This document shows, one piece after another, positions 1 through 7,733 of a stretch of DNA of 64,000 bases. The stretch is from Eubacteriaceae bacterium UBA1433 (GTDB lineage: Bacteria; Bacillota; Clostridia; Eubacteriales; UBA1433): positions 33,654 through 97,653 of the forward strand of contig DCTT01000018.1 of the NCBI GenBank assembly GCA_002329295.1. Reading direction: 5' to 3'. The number at the start of each line of letters is the position of its first letter. Position 1 is the stretch's first letter. The notes under the pieces were generated by a model, which saw only the letters and a program-made list of their open reading frames with translations, searched no databases and was not told where the DNA came from. The position numbers and the translations under genes are program-made.

Positions 1-1
1 C

Positions 2-94
2 ATGAATCAGCGCTATAAAATCGAACGAGCCGGAGGATATTTGTTGCATTATTTAGAGGCGCTCAGCGCTTACATGGAGGATACGAAAAAATGA
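2..94 (+). CDS. 3' end of an unidentified upstream gene
   Basis: The frame starting at base 2 is open to a TGA at 92-94 and overlaps the ATG of the RNase HI gene by 4 bases, as expected for translational coupling. The readable 30 residues are basic and end in DTKK. The ATG at base 2 could be internal, because the frame is open to the window edge. Too little is visible to name a family. This is either the tail of a longer protein or a very short ORF. Confidence 0.4.
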   Translation: MNQRYKIERAGGYLLHYLEALSAYMEDTKK

Positions 95-540
95 AAGAAG
101 TATTGATTTACACCGATGGCGGATGCAGAGGCAATGATTCTTCTCAGGAGAATATTGGCGCTATCGGCATTGTATTGATCTATAAAGGAAATAAAAAAGA
201 ATACAGTGAAGTATTTTATAACACGACCAATAACAAAATGGAGCTGACAGCGGTAATCAAAGCATTGCAAATGCTCAAAGAGCCTTGCAAGGTGAAATTG
301 CATAGTGATTCGGCATATATTGTGGAAGCGTTTCGTCAAGGTTGGGTGGATATATGGAAGCAAAACGGTTGGCGACGACCGAAAAATGAAGAACTGAAAA
401 ACAGAGAATTGTGGCAACTGTTGGATATTTTGGTCAGGAGACACGATGTGGAGTTTATCAAAGTAAAAGGTCATAGTACAGATGTTTACAACAATCGATG
501 TGATGAAATACTCAATATCGCATTGGATGAAGCGCAGTAA
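91..540 (+). CDS. rnhA: Ribonuclease HI
   Basis: This cytoplasmic endonuclease cleaves the RNA strand of RNA-DNA hybrids, for example Okazaki primers and R-loops. At 149 residues it has the usual length of the type 1 family. The catalytic carboxylates are visible: D9 in YTDGG, E51 in MELTA, D73 in HSDSAY and D138 in NNRCDEI, with the assisting H128 in VKGHS. The ATG overlaps the stop of the preceding reading frame, and a GGAGG lies 9 bases upstream of it. A hairpin terminator overlaps its stop codon, so this is the last gene of its transcript. The assignment is secure. Confidence 0.96.
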   Translation: MKEVLIYTDGGCRGNDSSQENIGAIGIVLIYKGNKKEYSEVFYNTTNNKMELTAVIKALQMLKEPCKVKLHSDSAYIVEAFRQGWVDIWKQNGWRRPKNEELKNRELWQLLDILVRRHDVEFIKVKGHSTDVYNNRCDEILNIALDEAQ

Positions 541-553
541 AATGCGCTTTTTT
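531..553 (+). terminator. Rho-independent terminator of rnhA
   Basis: AGCGCA (531-536) pairs with TGCGCT (543-548) around a 6-base loop and runs into a T tract. The stem begins inside the last codons of rnhA. Confidence 0.7.
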
Positions 554-583
554 GTTTGAAAGAAGGTGAAAGATAAAATTATT

Positions 584-612
584 TTGCCTTGCAAATAGTT
601 TTATAGTATAAT
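584..612 (+). promoter_or_regulatory. Sigma-A promoter of the first dehydrogenase gene
   Basis: TTGCCT (584-589), a 17-base spacer and a perfect TATAAT (607-612) lie 58 bases upstream of the ATG at 670. Confidence 0.75.
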
Positions 613-669
613 AATAAAGAAAAAAGCGCCGAAATGTTATCGGTATATTGAGTTATTGGAGGAGAAGAA

Positions 670-1650
670 ATGAAAAAGAAAGTTTATATTGCAGATGATA
701 CCATTGTCAGTAAAGACATTGCAGAAAGGATTTTTGATTCCGAAAAATATGAATTGTATTTTTCTATGAGCAAAACAGAGGAAGACTTAATTGCGAACTG
801 CAAAGACGCCAATGCTTTGATTGTCACCGATTGTGATGTGACAAAAAAAGTTCTTGACGCTATGCCCAACTTGGAATATGTATCGGGAGCAATCATCGGG
901 TTTAACACCATAGATCTTGAAGAAACCAAAAAACGCGGTATTCCGGTTTCCAATAATCCGCGTTATTGCACAAATGAAGTGGCAGACCATACATGTTCGT
1001 TGATTATGACCTTGAATCGATATATTTTAGAGTTGAACAGAGATGTACAGGTTGATCATAAATGGACGCGCGGCCATAGTATTCCCGGCAACAAAATCCG
1101 CAGACTCAATACGCAGGTGCTTGGAATGTTCGGCTTTGGCGCTATTGCAAAAGCCGTGGCAAAACGCATGCAGGCATTTGGCTTGACCGTGATTGCTTAT
1201 GACCCTTATGTGTCTAAAGAAGTAGGTGATTCGCTGAATGTGGAAATGGTAGAAATTGACGAATTGTGCAAACGTGCAAACATTATCTCGATCCATATGC
1301 CGCATATGGACTCTACAGACAAGATGATTAACAAGTCGTTGTTTGATAAAATGGAACAAAATCCGATTATCGTAAACTGTGCCAGAGGCGGCGTTGTGAA
1401 TGAAGATGACCTTGTAGAAGCGCTGAAATCCGGACAACTCAGCGGAGCCGGTCTGGATGTTGTAAGTGACGAAAGAGCGCCAATCGGCGACAATCCGCTT
1501 TTGGGGCTGGAACATGTGATTATCACTCCTCATGCAGCGTATTATTCCTACGACGCAAGAATCGAAATGCAAGAGTTGAGCTGCAAACATGTAGTTTGGT
1601 TCTATGAAGGCGAAAAAGACAAATTACCTATCGTAAACGGGGTCAAATAA
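670..1650 (+). CDS. D-2-hydroxyacid dehydrogenase (NAD-dependent)
   Basis: A 326-residue enzyme that interconverts a 2-oxoacid and a D-2-hydroxyacid with NAD(H) in the cytoplasm. The Rossmann domain carries GFGAIA near residues 155-160, and the family catalytic triad is present: R239 (NCARGG), E268 (SDER) and H288 (TPHAA). The start has a good GGAGGAG ribosome site. It is a distant paralogue of the tandem dehydrogenases at 12.6 and 13.8 kb, sharing NEVADHT and the RR/K-x-NTQ segment before the nucleotide loop. It is monocistronic, between its own promoter and a strong terminator. The substrate cannot be read from the sequence; lactate, hydroxyisocaproate, hydroxyglutarate or glycerate are all possible. 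Confidence 0.85.
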   Translation: MKKKVYIADDTIVSKDIAERIFDSEKYELYFSMSKTEEDLIANCKDANALIVTDCDVTKKVLDAMPNLEYVSGAIIGFNTIDLEETKKRGIPVSNNPRYCTNEVADHTCSLIMTLNRYILELNRDVQVDHKWTRGHSIPGNKIRRLNTQVLGMFGFGAIAKAVAKRMQAFGLTVIAYDPYVSKEVGDSLNVEMVEIDELCKRANIISIHMPHMDSTDKMINKSLFDKMEQNPIIVNCARGGVVNEDDLVEALKSGQLSGAGLDVVSDERAPIGDNPLLGLEHVIITPHAAYYSYDARIEMQELSCKHVVWFYEGEKDKLPIVNGVK

Positions 1651-1698
1651 TATAACAATGCCGGCTATAATCGGCGTGTTTACCTTTGACGAAAGATT

Positions 1699-1735
1699 AA
1701 GCCTCTGTCGTTATAACGACAGAGGCTTTTTGTTT
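1699..1735 (+). terminator. Strong palindromic terminator
   Basis: A 30-base perfect inverted repeat (1699-1728, arms AAGCCTCTGTCGTTA and its complement) is followed by a T run. It separates the dehydrogenase from the convergent metal regulator. Confidence 0.85.
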
Positions 1736-1789
1736 AAAAACATCCGTTTTTTTGTGTTGAACCATTATAGCGGTAAACACTGAAAAAAT

Positions 1790-2161
1790 TCAGTTTTTTA
1801 GCTGTTTCATATAATTTTGAATTGCCGCAAAAGTCGCCTCGCTGATTTCGTGTTCCACTTTGCAAGCATCTTCATCGGCCGTTTCGTCATCAACGCCTAA
1901 AGCGATGAAAAAATCAGTCAGTACGTTATGTCGCTCATAGATGCGTTTGGCGATGTCCATTCCCGCAGAAGTCAACGTAATTAATCCGTCGGTATCCATC
2001 GTAATATAGCCGTTTTCGCGAAGCCGTTTGGTGGCATAGCTGACACTGGGTTTTGTAACGCCTAATTCTGCGGCAATATCAACAGAACGTACATAGCCGT
2101 GTCGTTTTTTTAAAACAAGCATTGCTTCCAGATAATCTTCTGATGATTTTAATATTCTCAT
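1790..2161 (-). CDS. DtxR/MntR-family metal-dependent regulator
   Basis: A 123-residue DNA-binding repressor. The N-terminal winged helix-turn-helix is recognisable (SVDIAAELGVTKPSVSYATK), followed by the helical metal-binding and dimer domain. There is no C-terminal SH3 domain, so it has the short MntR architecture. The metal site looks mixed: SSEDYLE supplies the Asp typical of MntR, but DACKVEHEIS has Cys where DtxR/IdeR has its Cys ligand and MntR has Glu. It is transcribed away from feoA, and the shared intergenic region carries palindromic operators, so I infer that it represses the feo operon in response to Fe2+ (Mn2+ is the alternative). Family assignment is firm; metal specificity is inference. 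Confidence 0.88.
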   Translation of the reverse strand: MRILKSSEDYLEAMLVLKKRHGYVRSVDIAAELGVTKPSVSYATKRLRENGYITMDTDGLITLTSAGMDIAKRIYERHNVLTDFFIALGVDDETADEDACKVEHEISEATFAAIQNYMKQLKN

Positions 2162-2234
2162 AATGATTTTTTCCCCGCATTCAATGAATCTACAGTCACG
2201 TTAACATATTTGATAAAAAAAGACAAGAAAATGC

Positions 2235-2263
2235 TTGACATATTGAGTTAGAGGCGTTAAACT
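2235..2263 (+). promoter_or_regulatory. Promoter of the feo operon
   Basis: A perfect TTGACA (2235-2240), a 17-base spacer and TAAACT (2258-2263) precede feoA. The -10 region lies inside a degenerate copy of the operator palindrome, and a perfect copy lies just downstream at the expected transcription start. Confidence 0.75.
2246..2263 (+). promoter_or_regulatory. Degenerate metal-regulator operator overlapping the -10
   Basis: AGTTAG-N6-TAAACT: the left arm matches the two perfect operators in this locus and the right arm matches 4 of 6 positions. Its start is exactly 25 bases before the next operator. Confidence 0.45.
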
Positions 2264-2270
2264 ATTCGAT

Positions 2271-2288
2271 AGTTAGACAAAACTAACT
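2271..2288 (+). promoter_or_regulatory. Perfect operator AGTTAG-N6-CTAACT at the feo start site
   Basis: An 18-base inverted repeat with perfect 6-base arms sits immediately downstream of the -10 element, where bound repressor would block initiation. The same arms recur at 2792-2809. The sequence resembles the AT-rich TTAG...CTAA operators known for the DtxR/IdeR family. Confidence 0.7.
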
Positions 2289-2328
2289 AAAAAACAAATT
2301 GTCTGTAATCGGAAAGGCGGCGAGAAGA

Positions 2329-2538
2329 ATGGTATTGTCAAAGGCGGAAATCGGAAAGCCTGTCTGCATTCGGGAAATTCAAGGTGAAAATGAGATGCGA
2401 AAACACTTGGGTGAGTTGGGTTTGGTGGTAGGAGAAGAGGTTAGCATCGTATTGAAATGCGCAGGGAATTTTATTCTGCAAGTAAAAGACAGCCGCTTGG
2501 CATTGGATGCCGGAATGGTAAACAGAATTATTATTTAG
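2329..2538 (+). CDS. feoA: FeoA-family protein (first copy)
   Basis: A small cytoplasmic SH3-like protein that works with the ferrous-iron transporter FeoB. It has the FeoA pattern: a hydrophobic start, a central HLGELGLVVGEEV turn and a terminal LALDAGMVNRIII strand. I place the start at ATG 2329, giving 69 residues, behind the purine-rich GGAAAGG at 2311; a TTG at 2299 in the same frame would add ten residues. It is the first gene of the operon, with a second FeoA 16 bases downstream. The family is clear; whether both copies are needed cannot be told from sequence. Confidence 0.88.
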   Translation: MVLSKAEIGKPVCIREIQGENEMRKHLGELGLVVGEEVSIVLKCAGNFILQVKDSRLALDAGMVNRIII

Positions 2539-2554
2539 TGGGAGGAGACGAAAA

Positions 2555-2776
2555 ATGAAAACATTACGGGACGCTAAAATCGGCGAAATTGTCGTTGTGG
2601 CAAAATTACACGGTGAAGGAGCGACGAAACGGCGCATTATGGATATGGGCATTACAAAGGGCACCAATATTTTTGTTCGCAAATCCGCGCCGCTGGGTGA
2701 CCCATTGGAGATCAATGTGCGCGGCTATGAGCTTTCTTTGCGAAAGGCTGATGCGGAAATGATTGAAATCAAATAA
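2555..2776 (+). CDS. feoA: FeoA-family protein (second copy)
   Basis: A second FeoA protein of 73 residues, preceded by a strong GGGAGGAG ribosome site. It shows the family features: an N-terminal LRDAKIGEIVVV strand, the RRIMDMGITKGT turn and a C-terminal strand ending LRKADAEMIEIK. It diverges clearly from the first copy, so this is a functional pair and not a recent duplication. Tandem feoA genes ahead of feoB are common in Clostridia. The protein is expected to dock on the cytoplasmic side of FeoB. Only the internal operator at 2792 lies between it and feoB. Confidence 0.92.
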   Translation: MKTLRDAKIGEIVVVAKLHGEGATKRRIMDMGITKGTNIFVRKSAPLGDPLEINVRGYELSLRKADAEMIEIK

Positions 2777-2791
2777 TTTTTTTAAGCAAAA

Positions 2792-2809
2792 AGTTAGACA
2801 AGGCTAACT
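2792..2809 (+). promoter_or_regulatory. Second perfect AGTTAG-N6-CTAACT operator, before feoB
   Basis: It has the same perfect arms as the site at 2271 and ends just upstream of the feoB ribosome site (GGAGGAG, 2816-2822). I see no convincing -35/-10 pair around it, so it may act as a roadblock or belong to a weak internal promoter. Confidence 0.65.
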
Positions 2810-2824
2810 AAAAAAGGAGGAGAC

Positions 2825-4987
2825 ATGAAAATCAACATTGCCCTTGCAGGGAATCCGAACAGTGGAAAAACCACGCTTTTCAATCGATTGACCGGTTCAA
2901 ATCAATATGTAGGTAACTGGCCAGGCGTGACGGTTGAAAAAAAAGAAGGAAGAGTCAAAGACAATAAAAACATCATTATCCAGGATTTGCCGGGAATTTA
3001 TTCGCTGTCGCCTTATTCACCGGAAGAGGCCATTGCGAGAAAATATTTATTGGAAGAGAAACCGGACGCTATTATCAATGTTGTAGATGCTACCAATATG
3101 GAACGAAATCTGTATTTGACCACTCAGCTGGCGGAATTAGGCATACCGGTGATAGTTGCCTTAAATATGATGGATGTTGTAAGGAAAAATAAAGATGAAA
3201 TAAATTTAAAAAAGATGAGCAGAGCCCTAGGTTGCGAAGTGGTGGAAATCAGTGCTTTGAAAGGAGAGGGTATTGAGCGGTTGATGGACAAAGCCGTTGC
3301 AGCAGCGATGAACAAGGAGAGAAGAGAGCCGCTGCATGTGTTTACAGGCAGCGTGGAACACGCAATCGCTCATATAGAAGAATCGATTTTGGATAAGGTA
3401 GACCACGGGGCGATGCGATGGTATGCGATAAAAATTTTTGAAAGAGATGAGCAGACTTTACAAAAATTAAATTTAGGAGACGATCTCCTAGAACACCTGG
3501 AAAAACATATTACAGACTGTGAAAGCGAGATGGACGACGATGCGCAAAGTATTATTACCACTCAACGTTACGCATATATCAAGAATATCGCTGAAGAGGC
3601 GGTGAAGAAAAAAGCGCCGAAATTCAGTCTTTCCGCTTCCGATAAAATCGATCGAATTGTAACCAATCGTATTTTGGCGCTGCCGATTTTTGCTGCTGTC
3701 ATGTTTGTGGTTTATTATATATCCATCGGCTCCGTAGGCGCTTGGGTTACTGATTGGACAAATGAGACATTGTTTTCAGAAATCATAGCCGGCAATCTGC
3801 GCACCTGGATGGAAGCTGTCGGCATGCAGGCATGGTTCGTCGGTTTGGTTGTGGACGGGATAGTGGGCGGGGTGGGCGCTGTGTTGGGTTTTGTGCCGCA
3901 AATGCTGATCTTGTTTCTCATGCTTTCGATTTTGGAGGATATCGGTTATATGGCGCGTGTTGCCTTTATTATGGACCGCATCTTCCGCAAATTCGGACTT
4001 TCGGGCAAAAGCTTTATTCCGATGTTGATTGGATCGGGGTGCAGTGTGCCCGGTATCATGGCTTGCAGAACCATTGAAAACGAAAGAGATCGAAGAATGA
4101 CAATTATGACCACAAGTTTTGTTCCCTGCGGAGCAAAAATGCCCATTATTGCACTGTTTGCCGGCGCTTTGTTTGGCGGCAGCGGCTTCGTGGCTGTGTC
4201 CGCCTATTTTATCGGAGTGGCGGCCGTCTTGGTTTCGGGTGTTATTTTAAAGAAAACGAAGGCTTTTTCAGGAAAACCGGCTCCGTTTGTAATGGAGTTG
4301 CCGCCTTACCATGCTCCTGCTTCAAGCAACGTACTTCATGCCACTTGGGAGAGAGGCTGGAGCTTTATCAAACGTGCAGGAACCATTATTTTAGCCTCTG
4401 CCGTTGTGTTGTGGTTTTTGCAAAGCTTCGGTATAGAGTCAGGAACACTGACAATGGTAGAAGACAACAATACAAGTTTACTTGCTTCTATCGGCAACGC
4501 AGTGGCGATACTCTTTAAACCTTTGGGCTTTGGCGACTGGAAAGCAGCAGTTGCCACCTTTACAGGGCTGATAGCAAAGGAAAATGTGGTGGGCACCTTC
4601 GGTGTGTTATATGGTATGGCGGAAGTAGCCGAAAACGGTGCAGAAATCTGGAGTGCCTTAGCGGCAGATTATACAGCGCTTACTGCTTACAGTTTTATGA
4701 TCTTCAATTTGCTTTGCGCACCTTGTTTTGCTGCGATTGGAGCCATTAGAAGAGAAATGAACAGCGCAAAATGGACGTGGTTATCTATCGGATATCTTAC
4801 AATTTTTGCTTATGCGATTTCGTTTTTGGTGTATCAATTCGGCCAGTTTTTCTTAAACAAAGTTTGGGGTGTGGGAACCGTAGCAGCATTGATAGTTCTT
4901 GTCGGAATGCTGTGGCTTTTGTTTAGAAAAAATAAATATGATACGGAAAGATTCACTGCTGCAGTACTGGCAAATCAGGTGAAATAA
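2825..4987 (+). CDS. feoB: Ferrous iron transporter FeoB
   Basis: A 720-residue inner-membrane Fe2+ transporter driven or gated by its N-terminal G domain. The GTPase motifs are clear: G1 GNPNSGKT (residues 9-16), GNWPGVTVEKKEG as switch region G2, DLPG as G3, and NMMD for G4. A helical GDI-like spacer follows, then the polytopic domain with two Gate segments: one with GSGCSVPGIMACRTIENERDRR and PCGAKMP, the other with the related CAPCFAAIGAIRREM. Length and order match the family. It lies directly after the two feoA genes, abuts the Cys-rich partner gene, and is expected to be repressed when iron is plentiful. Confidence 0.97.
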   Translation: MKINIALAGNPNSGKTTLFNRLTGSNQYVGNWPGVTVEKKEGRVKDNKNIIIQDLPGIYSLSPYSPEEAIARKYLLEEKPDAIINVVDATNMERNLYLTTQLAELGIPVIVALNMMDVVRKNKDEINLKKMSRALGCEVVEISALKGEGIERLMDKAVAAAMNKERREPLHVFTGSVEHAIAHIEESILDKVDHGAMRWYAIKIFERDEQTLQKLNLGDDLLEHLEKHITDCESEMDDDAQSIITTQRYAYIKNIAEEAVKKKAPKFSLSASDKIDRIVTNRILALPIFAAVMFVVYYISIGSVGAWVTDWTNETLFSEIIAGNLRTWMEAVGMQAWFVGLVVDGIVGGVGAVLGFVPQMLILFLMLSILEDIGYMARVAFIMDRIFRKFGLSGKSFIPMLIGSGCSVPGIMACRTIENERDRRMTIMTTSFVPCGAKMPIIALFAGALFGGSGFVAVSAYFIGVAAVLVSGVILKKTKAFSGKPAPFVMELPPYHAPASSNVLHATWERGWSFIKRAGTIILASAVVLWFLQSFGIESGTLTMVEDNNTSLLASIGNAVAILFKPLGFGDWKAAVATFTGLIAKENVVGTFGVLYGMAEVAENGAEIWSALAADYTALTAYSFMIFNLLCAPCFAAIGAIRREMNSAKWTWLSIGYLTIFAYAISFLVYQFGQFFLNKVWGVGTVAALIVLVGMLWLLFRKNKYDTERFTAAVLANQVK

Positions 4988-5188
4988 ATGACTTTGCAGA
5001 CAGTGGTTCAAAATATTCCCACGTTGTTAGGCAGCGTTGTTGTCGCCGCAATCGTTATTGCCGTTATTGTAACGCATATTAAAAAACGCAAGAATGGTCA
5101 AGGTGGCTGCAACGGCTGTAGCAGCTGCGTTTATCATCATTGCAAAAAAAATACAGATAACACAAAAAGAAAAAGTTCATATTTGTAG
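4988..5188 (+). CDS. FeoB-associated Cys-rich membrane protein
   Basis: A 66-residue protein whose ATG directly follows the feoB stop. It has one N-terminal membrane helix (about residues 12-29, rich in Val/Ile/Ala), then a basic KKRK stop-transfer and a cysteine cluster (GGCNGCSSCVYHHC). This matches the small FeoB-associated Cys-rich family often found at the end of clostridial feo operons. The cysteines and histidines may hand over or sense iron at the cytoplasmic face. The role is inferred from family and position. Confidence 0.82.
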   Translation: MTLQTVVQNIPTLLGSVVVAAIVIAVIVTHIKKRKNGQGGCNGCSSCVYHHCKKNTDNTKRKSSYL

Positions 5189-5232
5189 TATGTAGTATTC
5201 TGTAGCATAATAAATAAATAAATTATCACATA

Positions 5233-5289
5233 AACCCCGCAATAAAATGTGCTTAATAGGCGAAAACAGAGAAGGATTGCGGGGTTTTT
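5233..5289 (+). terminator. Terminator of the feo operon
   Basis: AACCCCGCAA (5233-5242) pairs with TTGCGGGGTT (5277-5286) and ends in a T run. The loop is long, about 34 bases. From here to 5510 the sequence is AT-rich and I find no gene or clear promoter. Confidence 0.7.
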
Positions 5290-5510
5290 CATATGTAATA
5301 AGCGTTATTTTTTAAGTGATACTGGTGAGAAAAAAAGAAAAGAGTGTGTACTTAATAAGAAAAGCGAAAAAGGGTGTCTTGTCTTTCGACCGGATAATAA
5401 AGACTTTTTATAACGGAAATTGATAAACCTCTTTTAAAAAAAAGGAACATGTTGTATCATAGATATAAACAAATTGTCAAAAATTCATAACGAGCAAAAA
5501 AGGTGAATGA

Positions 5511-6569
5511 ATGAAAAAAATAATTGCAATATTGCTTTGCATGAGCCTTATCCTGACATGTTTTTCGGCATGCGGAATAAAAAGACCGGGGCAAAAAAAA
5601 GTCACTGTCGTGTTTTTAACGGACAGCAGCGGATTCTCGAGCGAAGATGATACAAATAAACAAATCAAAGACGCACTGGAAGGGCTGAAAAAAAGTGCGG
5701 GCATCGTGCCGACTTATAAAGAAGGAAAAGACAAAGAAAGCTATGTTTCAAATCTGAGAGAACTGGCGGAAAGCAAAGAGTATGACGTTATTTTAACGGT
5801 GGGATATGCCATGAGCAGGGCGGTAGACAACGTGGCAAAAGAATACCCCGAACAGCTGTTTGTGACGATTGATTATCCTGTTAACAAAGACAATGTACTC
5901 TCTATTGTGTTTCGGGAAGAAGAAAGTGCGTTCTATAGCGGTGTGTTGGCTGCGTTGATGACAAAAACAAATAAAGTGGGTTTTGTCTCCTCTTTTGAAG
6001 GGCAAAATATGTCGCATTTATATGGATTTTTGTTGGGCATAAGAGCAGTAGACCCTAATATAGCGGTCGAGATTGTCTACACGCATTCCTACACAGATTT
6101 GTCTACGGGCACGGCAGCGGCAGAAAAGCTGAAAGCGGCGGGTGTGGATGTTATTTATTCGTGTGCAACAGCACCTACATCGGCATTAGTTGATTATGCA
6201 AAAGAAAATAAGATGCTGGTCATTAATTCAGATGTTTATAAATATGACTCAACAGACAAAGCGTTGATCAGTGAAGCGAGCAAAAAATATAAAAGTTCGG
6301 TGGAATACATTATTAATGCAGCCATAGAGGTTACGAAGGATGGCGAAGGAGCAAAGAGGGGAGGAATCAGCACGGAAAGTCGCTATGTCGGAATTGCCCA
6401 AAATGCCTTTGAGTTTTCTTTCAGCAGCAATGTGCCCAAAGACATTCGCGGGAAACTGGAAGCCGTACAAATTATGTTTACAAATTCGGAAATTGTTGTA
6501 CCGACCGACGAAGCAGGTTACACAAATTTCGATTTAAGCATTTTTGAAGGAAAATCATTTAAAAAATAA
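5511..6569 (+). CDS. BMP-family substrate-binding lipoprotein
   Basis: A 352-residue secreted lipoprotein. The N-terminus is a lipoprotein signal (MKKIIAILLC...) with a near-consensus lipobox FSAC, so C21 is the likely lipidated residue. The mature part fits the BMP/PnrA/Med type of periplasmic-binding fold: VVFLTDSSGF at the start, VTIDYP, EEESAFYSGVLAALMTKTNKVGFV as the characteristic BMP stretch, and a late GIAQNAFEFSFSSNVP. Relatives bind purine nucleosides for ABC uptake or act as surface lipoproteins. No ABC permease or ATPase gene lies beside it, so the substrate and partner are unknown. The ribosome site AAGGTGA lies just upstream. Confidence 0.85.
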   Translation: MKKIIAILLCMSLILTCFSACGIKRPGQKKVTVVFLTDSSGFSSEDDTNKQIKDALEGLKKSAGIVPTYKEGKDKESYVSNLRELAESKEYDVILTVGYAMSRAVDNVAKEYPEQLFVTIDYPVNKDNVLSIVFREEESAFYSGVLAALMTKTNKVGFVSSFEGQNMSHLYGFLLGIRAVDPNIAVEIVYTHSYTDLSTGTAAAEKLKAAGVDVIYSCATAPTSALVDYAKENKMLVINSDVYKYDSTDKALISEASKKYKSSVEYIINAAIEVTKDGEGAKRGGISTESRYVGIAQNAFEFSFSSNVPKDIRGKLEAVQIMFTNSEIVVPTDEAGYTNFDLSIFEGKSFKK

Positions 6570-6592
6570 ATGTATCTCTATGTGCAAACGCT

Positions 6593-6621
6593 TTGCATAT
6601 CTTGTTTAGAAATAGTATAAT
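6593..6621 (+). promoter_or_regulatory. Promoter of the glycolytic operon
   Basis: TTGCAT (6593-6598), 17 bases, then a perfect TATAAT (6616-6621), 48 bases before the gap start codon. This is the only clear promoter ahead of gap-pgk-tpiA-gpmI-eno. Confidence 0.8.
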
Positions 6622-6669
6622 AGAAAGGGAAAAATTTATCCAAATGGATAAAAATAAGGAGGATGCAAA

Positions 6670-7671
6670 ATGCCTGTAAAAGTTGGAATCAACGGATTTG
6701 GAAGAATTGGAAGGTTGGCCTTTCGTTTGATGTTTGACAATGAAGATTTTGAAATTGTTGCCATCAACACCAGGACGACCAGCACCATTGCCTATCTTTT
6801 GAAATATGATACGGCACAGGGGAAATATGACAAAGAAATTAGCTATGACGGTACGCACTTGATCGTCGATGGTCAAAAAATAAGAGTTTTTACGGAAACG
6901 GAAGCGCCCAATATTCCTTGGGGAGAAGTGGGTGCGGATGTAGTCATTGAATCGACAGGAAAGCACAATACCTATGATGCCGCTCACGAACATATTGTTG
7001 CGGGGGCAAAAAAAGTTTTGGTGTCGGCGCCGGCAAAGGGCGATGTAAAAACCATTGTATACAATATCAATCATGATATTTTAGACGGAACAGAACAAGT
7101 AATCAGCGGTGCGAGCTGTACGACAAACTGTCTTGCGCCTGTGGCAAAAGTGCTGAACGATGTATTTGGAATCGAGAAGGGTCTGATGAGTACGGTACAT
7201 GCCTATACCACGGACCAGCGCTTGTTGGATAATTCGCATCCGAAAGATTTTCGACGTGCAAGAGCAGCGGCTGCCAATATTGTGCCCACTACAACCGGTG
7301 CGGCATCAGCGGTAGGCAAAGTCATCCCGCAACTGGCAGGCAAATTAGACGGAATTGCTCTGCGTGTGCCCACCATCACCGGATCGTTGGTGGACTTGGT
7401 TGTCGAATTAAAAAAGAATGTGACTGTAGAAGAAATCAACGCTGCAATGAAGGCGGCGGCAAACGAAACGCTGCATTATACGGAAGAAGAAATTGTTTCT
7501 TCGGATGTGATTGGAGTTGAAGCCGGCGGAGTGTTTGATGCCAAAGCTACGAGTGTGTTGGAAGTTGATGGAAAACAATTGGTCAAAGTGCTTGTCTGGT
7601 ACGACAACGAAATGGGATACACTTCCCAATTGGTGCGCTTGGCGAAATATGTAGGAAATCAAATCAAATAA
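6670..7671 (+). CDS. gap: Glyceraldehyde-3-phosphate dehydrogenase, type I
   Basis: Converts glyceraldehyde 3-phosphate, NAD+ and phosphate to 1,3-bisphosphoglycerate. It has 333 residues, the typical length. Visible motifs are GINGFGRIGR (NAD fold), the catalytic Cys in SGASCTTNCLAP, and NEMGYTSQLV near the C-terminus. The ATG follows an AAGGAGG site. It is the first of five consecutive genes encoding the complete lower half of glycolysis. A terminator-like hairpin separates it from pgk, so gap mRNA may be made in excess over the distal genes. The assignment is secure. Confidence 0.98.
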   Translation: MPVKVGINGFGRIGRLAFRLMFDNEDFEIVAINTRTTSTIAYLLKYDTAQGKYDKEISYDGTHLIVDGQKIRVFTETEAPNIPWGEVGADVVIESTGKHNTYDAAHEHIVAGAKKVLVSAPAKGDVKTIVYNINHDILDGTEQVISGASCTTNCLAPVAKVLNDVFGIEKGLMSTVHAYTTDQRLLDNSHPKDFRRARAAAANIVPTTTGAASAVGKVIPQLAGKLDGIALRVPTITGSLVDLVVELKKNVTVEEINAAMKAAANETLHYTEEEIVSSDVIGVEAGGVFDAKATSVLEVDGKQLVKVLVWYDNEMGYTSQLVRLAKYVGNQIK

Positions 7672-7681
7672 ACGAAAAAAT

Positions 7682-7719
7682 AAGGAAGTGAAAATAGCAA
7701 TTATTGAGCTTCCTTTTTT
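7682..7719 (+). terminator. Attenuator-like hairpin between gap and pgk
   Basis: AAGGAAG (7682-7688) pairs with CTTCCTT (7709-7715) and runs directly into six T. It lies inside the operon, 14 bases before the pgk start, so it probably terminates only part of the transcripts. Confidence 0.6.
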
Positions 7720-7733
7720 CGATGGAGAAAGTT

